From the NCBI GenBank assembly GCA_037951165.1, contig JBBDHG010000169.1, positions 2,040,001 through 2,104,000 on the forward strand: a DNA stretch of 64,000 bases. The letters run 5' to 3'. A program made the translations under genes and the position numbers. This stretch comes from Lophius americanus. Lineage: Eukaryota; Chordata; Actinopteri; Lophiiformes; Lophiidae. This document shows positions 62,401 to 64,000 of this stretch, piece by piece. Each line of letters starts with the position of its first letter. The stretch's first letter is position 1. The notes beneath the pieces are model-generated. The model made no database searches, was not told where the DNA came from, and was given only the letters and a program-made list of their open reading frames with translations.

Positions 62401-62474
62401 GTATTTCCTGCTGCAGAGGCTGCTGGGATATGGACCTGTGGGGTCTTGGTGTTCTGCTGAGTGGTGCCCGTCAT
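21240..62474 (-). CDS. pknox2: PKNOX2 / PREP2, TALE homeodomain transcription factor (5' end missing)
   Basis: A nuclear DNA-binding protein of the MEIS/PREP group that pairs with PBX proteins. Coding segments: 62474-62338, 40714-40543, 33235-33050, 32894-32759, 31423-31326, 25187-25068, 24932-24856, 23518-23340 and 21499-21240. All joins are GT-AG and in phase, giving 454 residues in the window. The MEIS/PKNOX N-terminal domain covers about residues 46-150 (HPLFPLLALLFEKCEQAT, then MVKAIQVLRIHLLELEKV). The homeodomain is at about 260-320, with the TALE P-Y-P insertion at 285-287 and WFINARRR at 309-316, including I311 and N312 (homeodomain positions 50 and 51). The C-terminus is an acidic tail. 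VHIPAAS, DPQAQLE and SSDSATLAMQQAM are PKNOX2-type rather than PKNOX1-type as I remember the two. The short first coding exon(s) were not securely found and probably lie past the window edge. Confidence 0.96.
21600..22260 (-). repeat. U1 repeat, inverted copy (last pknox2 intron)
   Basis: Contains CCAATCCTCTGCGTTGTACA, GCTCCCCCTAGTGATGG and the ATTCCATAATATCCCCGACT end. A TA-rich stretch (21941-21965) is embedded. Confidence 0.85.
22505..22607 (+). repeat. LINE 3' tail with (ATT)n
   Basis: GCTTGTAGCACTTTGAGATT, then AGTGCCTTCTAAATAAGAT and a TTATTATTA run. Same structure as 50420-50495, so both come from one LINE lineage. Confidence 0.65.
23340..23518 (-). CDS. pknox2: pknox2 exon h (recognition helix)
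   Basis: Encodes W309 to the first base of N369: WFINARRRILQPMLDASN, then KAKKMKSQHRPTQRFWPDSI. It carries the DNA-contacting helix 3 and a basic stretch that may act in nuclear localisation. The acceptor is cccccgcag|G, directly preceded by a (CCT)n tract. The donor A|GTAGGT is the only GT that keeps frame into the last exon. Residues 355-368 are weakly conserved. Confidence 0.95.
23524..23558. repeat. (GGA)n microsatellite abutting the pknox2 homeodomain acceptor
   Basis: On the minus strand it is (TCC)n, and only CCCCCGCAG separates it from exon h. It therefore forms the polypyrimidine tract of that intron. Confidence 0.95.
23980..24235 (-). repeat. U1 repeat, inverted partial copy (pknox2 intron)
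   Basis: Carries AATTCATATGCAACAAATTT, AAAGCTCCCCCTAGTGTCGA and CTTCTCGCACTAAGATCTGT. Confidence 0.8.
24856..24932 (-). CDS. pknox2: pknox2 exon g (homeodomain middle)
   Basis: Encodes residues 284-308 and TG of W309: HPYPTEDEKRQIAAQTNLTL, then LQVNN. This holds the TALE three-residue insertion (PYP) and helix 2. The acceptor is tcctttcag|CAC and the donor AACTG|GTAAGA. The intron to exon f is only 135 bp. Confidence 0.97.
25068..25187 (-). CDS. pknox2: pknox2 exon f (homeodomain N-terminal part)
   Basis: Encodes residues 244-283 (VNVDLASLLDSEDKKSKNKR, then GVLPKHATNIMRSWLFQHLM): the linker, the basic arm, and helix 1 of the TALE homeodomain. The acceptor is gtttgaag|GTA and the donor ATG|GTGAGG. 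It is exactly 40 codons. Confidence 0.97.
25624..25900 (+). mobile_element. Degenerate TTAA-type MITE relative
   Basis: It begins GAAGGTCCGGTGTGTAAGAT, matching the AGGTGCAGTGTGTAA start of the 9092 and 57634 elements. The far end is not clear. Confidence 0.4.
26038..26712 (+). repeat. 11-bp minisatellite, about 60 copies (pknox2 intron)
   Basis: Units are ATGTCAGGTTC and ATGTCTGGTTT. Because 11 is not a multiple of 3 and the unit has no stop, all three plus frames stay open and repeat an 11-residue peptide (MSGSCQVHVWF-like). No splice or start context suggests real coding. Confidence 0.95.
27180..28055 (-). pseudogene. Non-LTR retrotransposon reverse transcriptase, dead fragment
   Basis: Minus-strand frames encode SLAEVVEVVQKVTRGKAQGM-DEIGPEFLKALDIVGLS, the finger region of a LINE reverse transcriptase. 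Upstream pieces (QAKTVGAVQGE-like) lie in shifted frames toward 28050. Stops and frameshifts show it is dead. It sits in the pknox2 intron between exons e and f, on the gene strand. Confidence 0.8.
28056..29255. other. Intronic DNA, mostly unrecognised
   Basis: It has poly-G and poly-C runs (about 28170, 28308 and 28583) and the tRNA-like stretch listed next. No exon was seen. Confidence 0.4.
28645..28735 (+). repeat. Possible tRNA-derived SINE head
   Basis: A B-box-like GTGTTCAATTCCCAGCC preceded by GAGCTGGAGAGTGTGATTAC could be a decayed tRNA-related promoter. No A-box or tail is convincing. Confidence 0.3.
29260..29860 (+). repeat. U1 repeat, rearranged copy
   Basis: Two blocks are joined out of order: TTAACGCGATAATTCG... 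through GTAGTTCGTATTTTAGTACC, then GTAGACCTTAGTGAGAGGAA through AACACTAGGGGAAAC. Confidence 0.75.
30485..30840 (-). repeat. U1 repeat, internally duplicated inverted copy
   Basis: The block GATTCATATGCACCAAA-TT occurs twice (near 30509 and 30661), each followed by a GGACTAA or TCGGACCAACGG variant, then AAAGCTCCCCCTGGTGTT. Confidence 0.8.
31326..31423 (-). CDS. pknox2: pknox2 exon e
   Basis: Encodes residues 211-243 (GGTLYQPVAMVTSQGQLL... ending IQIQNSQ). The acceptor is atcccctcag|GT and the donor TCACAG|GTAAAA. Its 98 bp (2 + 32 codons) keep frame on both sides. Confidence 0.93.
31837..31956. repeat. (CA)n microsatellite
   Basis: About 120 bp of CA repeats with GAACCACA interruptions, pknox2 intron between exons d and e. 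Confidence 0.95.
32195..32410. repeat. AT-rich tandem repeat (TATTAATATAATATAATA type)
   Basis: Units of TATAATATAATA and ACCTATATTAATATAATA alternate over about 215 bp. Confidence 0.85.
32759..32894 (-). CDS. pknox2: pknox2 exon d
   Basis: Encodes residues 166-210 and the first base of G211: a Ser/Val/Pro-rich linker with PSGIVVPAGGLPQSNVAM, equivalent to the QGIVVPASALQQGN segment of other PREP proteins. The acceptor is atcccccag|GA and the donor TCGG|GTGAGC. Confidence 0.94.
33050..33235 (-). CDS. pknox2: pknox2 exon c
   Basis: Encodes residues 104-165, the second conserved block (MVKAIQVLRIHLLELEKV, then CNRYITCLKTKMHSDNLL). The acceptor is ctccctcag|ATG and the donor CAGCAG|GTCAGT. It is exactly 62 codons. 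Confidence 0.96.
33880..34225 (+). repeat. U1 repeat, truncated copy
   Basis: Carries GATATTATGGAATCACCG, GACCTTAGTGTGAGGAAGAA and TTCGGACATGGCTTCACATT. Confidence 0.75.
34226..36135. other. pknox2 intron DNA between exons b and c, mostly unrecognised
   Basis: Includes a short (GA)n at about 34337-34353 and a TAAT-rich repeat-free patch at about 35180-35260. No exon or clear repeat was identified. Confidence 0.35.
36140..36990 (+). pseudogene. Non-LTR retrotransposon reverse transcriptase, dead C-terminal part
   Basis: The frame reads LVDEIVIFSERWVQVKENLE and KGMKVSCSKTEYMCVNERE, then in shifted frames sequence like the thumb and C-terminal region of LINE reverse transcriptases (GTRLERRTSEAQPG-like). 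The catalytic F-A-D-D box is replaced by L-V-D-E and frames are broken. Confidence 0.8.
37000..38595. other. Intronic DNA, nothing recognised
   Basis: A poly-G run at about 38077 and short ORFs only; no repeat family identified. Confidence 0.4.
38599..38700 (+). pseudogene. LINE reverse transcriptase motif fragment
   Basis: The frame reads TRGVPQGFIIGPLHLHVAF, a decayed G-V-P-Q-G-S-I-L-G-P box of non-LTR reverse transcriptases. Nothing coding continues on either side. Confidence 0.7.
38701..40195. other. Intronic DNA, AT-rich, nothing recognised
   Basis: Contains a short TATATACGTATATACGTATA stretch (about 39240-39265). No exon or known repeat seen. Confidence 0.4.
40200..40325 (+). repeat. 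Fragment of a fish dispersed repeat
   Basis: CCCACTATCTACGGTCCGTA and CATCACCAGATTCACAGAAT resemble a repeat I remember as common in fish genomes. Class uncertain. Confidence 0.45.
40543..40714 (-). CDS. pknox2: pknox2 exon b
   Basis: Encodes residues 46-103, the first conserved block of the MEIS/PKNOX domain (FEKCEQATQGSECITSASFD, ending DPELDNL). The acceptor ccctcctcag|A completes R46 and the donor is TTG|GTAAGC. A CT-type microsatellite forms the polypyrimidine tract upstream. Confidence 0.96.
40721..40745. repeat. (GA)n microsatellite at the pknox2 exon b acceptor
   Basis: Read on the minus strand it is a CTCTCTCT tract ending a few bases before CTCCTCAG|exon b, so it supplies the polypyrimidine tract. 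Confidence 0.9.
41030..41290 (+). repeat. Fish retroposon-type repeat (U3), copy 1
   Basis: The blocks AGAGCTTATCCTGCTCCAGG, GGGCTGGAACC, CTCTCTCGGACTGTGGGCGG, GAGAACACGC, AAAGGGGTTGACCCGAACCC occur in the order of a very common fish interspersed repeat. Related pieces are at 47085, 52870 and 61675. Confidence 0.7.
41745..42050 (+). pseudogene. Tc1-like transposase, dead N-terminal part
   Basis: The frame encodes LRLACVIRSHRRATVAHTAN plus GSDRRV, matching the helix-turn-helix region of Tc1-like transposases (R-L-A-R-V-V-R-S-N-R-R-A-T-V-A-Q). The upstream part has the element's 5' leader with GTTAGAAGCAGGAAAATGGG. Truncated before the DDE domain. Confidence 0.75.
42060..42980. other. Intronic DNA, nothing recognised
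   Basis: Short ORFs only, in the 21.6-kb pknox2 intron. Confidence 0.4.
42985..43285 (-). repeat. U1 repeat, inverted copy with internal deletion
   Basis: Carries CATATGCGCCAAAGTGTTGG, AAAGCTCCTCCTAGTGTAGG, AGTTCTTCCTCGCAGTAACG and GATGACGATTCCATAA. Confidence 0.8.
43480..44260. other. Repeat-free intronic stretch, candidate regulatory DNA
   Basis: It lacks recognised repeats and has TGGTAATTGTTTGCTGAGTG, CATTTTCATGTCAACTCATT and CTTTAATAATCG motifs. Large introns of TALE homeobox genes often hold enhancers, but no comparison was possible here. Confidence 0.2.
44694..44960 (+). mobile_element. TTAA-type MITE relative, 3' end unclear
   Basis: It begins TTAAAGGTGCAGTCTGTAAA and shares AGCGGTGAAGTTCC and CTTCAAGTGTCAAA with the 9092-9391 element. 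Confidence 0.65.
45070..45600 (+). repeat. U1 repeat interrupted by another repeat (45120-45265)
   Basis: The head AAAAGTCAGGGATATTATGG and GTCATCGCCGCC is followed by inserted sequence (AAGATAACCTTTGTTGTCCC, a fish LINE-like piece). U1 then resumes at GCGCGATAACTCAACAAC and runs to GCAGGGGATTGGGG. Confidence 0.8.
45985..46140 (+). mobile_element. Tc1-like 5' fragment
   Basis: AATTATCTCGTCACAATGGC, then AGCAATTTAACACTTTGTTC and TGTTAGAAGCAGGAAG. Same leader as 41745 and the complement of 51258; no transposase remains. Confidence 0.65.
46438..46538. repeat. (GT)n microsatellite, about 100 bp
   Basis: Nearly pure GT dinucleotides. Long frames on both strands across it are artefacts. Confidence 0.95.
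47085..47165 (+). repeat. U3 retroposon 3' fragment
   Basis: GGAAAGGCCCCCGACCAGGA, then GCTGTGAGGTGACAGAGCTG: the 3' part of the fish repeat at 41030. Confidence 0.6.
47545..48315. repeat. Pyrimidine-rich microsatellite, TCTTCTATCC type, 770 bp
   Basis: Built from TATCC, TCTTC and TATTC pentamers with almost no G. The plus-strand frame at 47762-48349 is a repeat artefact. Confidence 0.95.
48666..48739. repeat. (CA)n microsatellite
   Basis: Pure CA run of about 74 bp. Confidence 0.95.
48910..49085 (-). repeat. Dispersed repeat U4, inverted copy
   Basis: GTCGCGTCAGGAAAGGGCAT, GTAAAACCTTTGCCAAATC, GATGATCCGCTGTG and AAGGGAACAGCC are the complement, block for block, of 57390-57605. Confidence 0.75.
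49200..49460 (-). repeat. U1 repeat, inverted partial copy
   Basis: AAATTTGGACAAAATCGAAG, GGTCCCCCTGGTGGGTTGAA and repeated GAACTATTAAAGTAAAA blocks. Confidence 0.75.
49920..49999. repeat. (CA)n microsatellite
   Basis: CA repeats with short interruptions. Confidence 0.9.
50358..50495 (+). repeat. (TA)n tract and LINE 3' tail with (ATT)n
   Basis: A TA run (50358-50398), then TTGTAGCACTTTGAGATTTG, AAGTGCATTATAAATTAAAT and TTATTATTATTA. Matches 22505-22607. Confidence 0.7.
50690..50895 (+). repeat. U1 repeat, 5' part
   Basis: CCATAGACCTTAGTGCGAGG, AAGAACTGGAC, TATTAGTGGGAGATTTATCT, then TCCAAATTTGGTGCAAGTG. Cut off where a Tc1-like fragment begins. Confidence 0.8.
50905..51258 (-). pseudogene. 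Tc1-like transposase, dead N-terminal part
   Basis: On the plus strand it reads CTGACACCTTTCAATCAGAA ... GACCACTGCAGTTC ... GTCAGTGGTTATAATGTTAT: the complement of the 5' TIR, leader and helix-turn-helix part of a fish Tc1-like element. It is directly joined to a U1 copy. Confidence 0.75.
51260..52865. other. Intronic DNA, partly GC-rich, nothing recognised
   Basis: A GC-rich patch at about 51990-52260 lacks known repeats. TATAACTGTAGG repeats three times near 51406-51445. No exon found. Confidence 0.4.
52870..53040 (+). repeat. U3 retroposon, copy 2
   Basis: GGGCTGGAGAGTATCCCAGC, TGACACTGAATGAGAGGAAA, ACAACCGTTCATGCTTAC, then GAACCCAGAACCTTCTAGCT. Confidence 0.75.
53290..53775 (-). repeat. 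U1 repeat, inverted copy
   Basis: CAAATTAAATGTGAGTTTAG, GATAAATCTCCTCGTGTCGA, AAAACTCACCCTACTGTTGA, AGTTCTTCCTCAAACTACGC. Confidence 0.8.
53780..54110 (-). repeat. U1 repeat, second inverted copy in tandem
   Basis: Follows the previous copy directly: CAAGATAGATATCCTCGATT, AGCTCCCCCTAGTGGGG, GATGACGATTCCATAATATC. Confidence 0.8.
54470..54925. other. Candidate conserved regulatory block in the pknox2 intron
   Basis: Repeat-free, with dense homeodomain- and TALE-like motifs (CATTAGGCTAATTACTCT, TAGCAATTAGTGAAAAG, AATAATTAAAG, AATTTAATTGCATATAC). Composition and motif content resemble vertebrate developmental enhancers, but this is inference. Confidence 0.25.
55411..55445 (+). repeat. Fragment of a fish AGGAATAGTTC-type element
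   Basis: TTTAAAGGAATAGTTCAGCA and TTTTGAGAAAT match the start of a repeat I remember from many percomorph genomes. Confidence 0.4.
55550..55880 (+). repeat. Dispersed repeat, copy 2 (relative of 3540-3745)
   Basis: CATCTATCCAATCACAGTGA, CAGCCACCACCACCAGCATC and CTGTTCAGGGCAGAGACTCT in the same order as copy 1. The region between 55600 and 55680 differs. Confidence 0.6.
55920..57385. other. Intronic DNA, AT-rich, nothing recognised
   Basis: Short ORFs and poly-T runs only. Confidence 0.4.
57390..57605 (+). repeat. Dispersed repeat U4, plus copy
   Basis: TTCCCTTTTTGGGGGGGCCA, GGCGGATCGTTGCTTTCCAT, GATTTGGCATAAGTCTGATG, then ACACAACCCACACCATTTAT. A repeat with this block order is familiar from many fish genomes; class uncertain. 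Confidence 0.7.
57634..57780 (+). mobile_element. TTAA-type MITE relative, 5' part
   Basis: TTTAAAGGTGCAGTGTGTGG followed by AATCTAAGGGTATCTC: the start motif shared with 9092 and 44694. The 3' end is missing, replaced by U1 sequence. Confidence 0.6.
57785..58200 (+). repeat. U1 repeat copy
   Basis: GTCATGGATATTATGGAATC, GTTGACGCGATAAGTCAATA, GACCTTAGTATGAGGAGGAA, then CAGGGACGAC. Confidence 0.85.
58310..58570 (+). repeat. U1 repeat, 3' half
   Basis: CACATTTGGTGCTTATGAAT, TGAAGAATTCAATCAAAAGG and GCAGGGGATTGGGGATTTTG. Confidence 0.8.
58625..58760. repeat. (GT)n / TGTGTACATG microsatellite
   Basis: Repeated GTGTGTACATGTGTGTG units. Cys/Val-rich frames here are artefacts. Confidence 0.95.
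59139..59171. repeat. (CAC)n microsatellite
   Basis: About 11 CAC triplets. Confidence 0.9.
59175..61670. other. Intronic DNA, nothing recognised
   Basis: Unique-looking DNA just 3' of exon a in transcript order. A GC-rich patch lies at 60050-60350 with no domain recognised in any frame. Confidence 0.4.
61675..61860 (+). repeat. U3 retroposon, decayed copy
   Basis: TTTTTATCCATCC, ACTGGATAGCATCCCAGAGC, then AAGAGGCTCGAACCTTGAAT. Strongly diverged. Confidence 0.45.
62338..62474 (-). CDS. pknox2: pknox2 exon a (first exon seen)
   Basis: Encodes residues 1-45 and AG of R46 in this numbering: MTGTTQQNTK..., then DPQAQLESDKRAVYR. The acceptor is cgtccccag|ATG and the donor AG|GTTGGT. The leading Met is internal in known PKNOX2 proteins, where roughly 30 residues precede it. 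Confidence 0.93.
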
Positions 62475-62594
62475 CTGGGGACGCATGAAAGACAAAATTA
62501 CTTTACATTTAAATGTTTCTGTTACTGTTCGGCTCATTTCCTTCAGGTTCAGAGTCCTGTATTAATCCTGTATTACTACCGTAACAAGGATCCT

Positions 62595-62945
62595 TCTTTG
62601 AAATCTGGGATGTCACGTAATTGTGTTTGTATCCGCCAGCGCAGAACCTTCGTATTAATGCGGAAAAAAAATTTTTCCAGGATAATTTTTTTTAAATTTT
62701 ATACCAATACAGACTTGAGTGCGAGGAAGAACTGGACAGATTTGGGGAAAGGTTGGTTGTAATGTTCCGACACTAGGGGTAGCTCAATTAACGTTTTGGT
62801 GCCATAATTTCTCAAACTTTGGTTCGATTAAGTCAAAATTTTCATGCCTATGAATCGACTGGAGGAAATGTATCTTTCGTAGGTAATATTTCACTAAGAT
62901 AGTGTCAAACTTTACTCAGTAGGCGGAGCTTGTTAAGAAAAACTC
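62595..62945 (+). repeat. U1 repeat copy upstream of pknox2 exon a
   Basis: GAGTGCGAGGAAGAACTGGA, ACACTAGGGGTAGCTC, TATGAATCGACTGGAGGAAA and CTCAGTAGGCGGAGCTTG. Confidence 0.8.
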
Positions 62946-63370
62946 TACTCAAAATTTGGTTCACTGCATTCACACACCAGCGCCACGGCACTGGGAGCAC
63001 CGTTGGGTTTCAGTATCCTGCTCTAGATCCAACCACCGACCTTCCGATAAGCGGATTCCTGTCCTTCTGTTTTTGCTTCAACGCCACAATAACGGATTCA
63101 TCGCTAATTTGAAATCGCTAAGAATGTGAGTGAGGTCCAAGTAGTTGTAATCACTTTTCCGGAGCAATAAAGTGCAACATGCATCCGACGCCGGCGGACT
63201 GTAAATGAGGATGTAGCTGCAGTGAATCATTGTTGCTTGACGGGTCAGGATCCTCGTAATGAAGCCGTTAAGTAAAATGAATGAGGCAGGACAGATACGG
63301 CAATTGAACGAGGCACGATCACGTGACATGTAGATTCCAGCCGGACGATAAATACTCAGATGCTATTTAC

Positions 63371-63412
63371 CTGCTGAACGTCTTCGTACAAACAGGTGAT
63401 GTATGATCTTCG
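63371..63412 (-). other. Weak candidate for the upstream pknox2 coding exon
   Basis: On the minus strand a reading frame ending Y-E-D-V-Q-Q meets a good donor (CAGCAG|GTAAAT) at 63371. Mammalian PREP proteins have a Y-Q-D-x-x-Q motif just before the exon equivalent to 62338-62474, with the same phase 0. Residues further upstream (CFRRSYITCL) show no resemblance to the expected start and no clear acceptor was seen, so chance is likely. Confidence 0.2.
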
Positions 63413-63894
63413 GAAGCACGGCACCGATGTCGGTCTGACACGGAGCCGTAAGAGAATCTGTTTGATTCTTTTCTGGGTGGGCGCGAGACTGACACGCTTT
63501 ACAAACACAAGCCGTTGTCTTCTTCATCCTCTACCCCGCTTCCCCTCTCTCTCGTTCGTGTTCTCTGAGGAAAAGAGTCTAACAACCTCCCCACTCTTTT
63601 TTTTTTTTTTCCGTCAGGGTGAGATGGGAGGAAGCTTCAAGTCTTAATCCCGGCACCAAATGGGAAATAAATTAGCTTCTTCACACTTAACTAGCTCTCA
63701 TTTGCATTTGCCGAGCGTGCGGGCTGCAGCTCTGGAGCTCTCCTCTGGCACTAATCCTCTGGCGAAAGGAGGCAAGAGTTGGTTTGGACCAGGAGGAGGA
63801 GGATGCTTAGGTGGTCGGATGACCCCGCTCTACCTCCGATAGATGTGGGGTTCTGAAGCGTGAGACACAGCAGCCGCAGTTTGGCTTCATCCAT

Positions 63895-64000
63895 GACGTT
63901 CCCAGAAAATTATGAAACCGTCCTCGCCACCACGTGCTAACGGGATAACTCAAAAACTATTTCACGGATCATTTTCAAATTTCATACCCTAATAGATTTT
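63895..64000 (+). repeat. U1 repeat, cut by the window edge
   Basis: CTAACGGGATAACTCAAAAA, CTATTTCACGGATCATTTTC and TTTCATACCCTAATAGA. Confidence 0.8.

Noticed and set aside
62328..62762. 144-codon plus-strand ORF
   Set aside because: Overlaps pknox2 exon a on the other strand and runs into a U1 repeat; no domain recognised.

Overview
This window comes from a vertebrate nuclear genome, almost certainly a ray-finned (percomorph-like) fish. Genes are split by GT-AG introns. There are long CA/GT, GATA/GAT and pyrimidine microsatellites. Copies of fish-type interspersed repeats (Tc1-like elements, TTAA-flanked MITEs, LINE 3' tails and dead reverse transcriptases) are scattered throughout. Nothing bacterial, viral or plasmid-like was seen.

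Only two protein-coding genes can be supported, both on the minus strand and in tandem. (1) panx3 (pannexin 3, a large-pore channel protein) is complete: four coding exons between 12341 and 4661, giving a 461-residue protein. A candidate 5' non-coding exon and TATA-like box lie just upstream (about 12489-12575). (2) pknox2 (PREP2, a TALE-class homeodomain transcription factor) has nine coding exons between 62474 and 21240. They encode 454 residues, including the complete MEIS/PKNOX N-terminal domain, the TALE homeodomain and an acidic tail. The first short coding exon(s) and the promoter are not securely seen and probably lie beyond 64000. All exon joins were checked by hand for splice sites and phase, and the exons join in one open frame. 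The pknox2 stop is about 8.9 kb upstream of the panx3 start.

Layout: 1-2.1 kb is unassigned (a possible last exon and poly(A) site of a plus-strand gene). 2.15-2.74 kb is a TIR-bounded DNA element. 2.75-4.66 kb is repeats and the panx3 3' end. 4.66-12.6 kb is panx3. 12.6-21.2 kb is intergenic, with a 23-bp minisatellite and copies of an abundant unclassified repeat. 21.2-62.5 kb is pknox2, including a 21.6-kb intron (40.7-62.3 kb) loaded with repeats and some repeat-free stretches that look like candidate regulatory DNA. 62.5-64 kb is the upstream intron or 5' region.

Most other sequence is mobile-element debris. One unclassified repeat family (carrying conserved blocks such as CACTAGGGGGAGC and GAGGAAGAACTGGAT) occurs about 18 times in both orientations and makes up roughly a tenth of the window. 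No clearly novel biological system was found. The most interesting points are microsatellites serving as polypyrimidine tracts in front of pknox2 exons, the expanded acidic repeat in PKNOX2, an extra C-terminal hydrophobic segment in the PANX3 model, an 11-bp minisatellite open in all three frames, and the high-copy repeat family.
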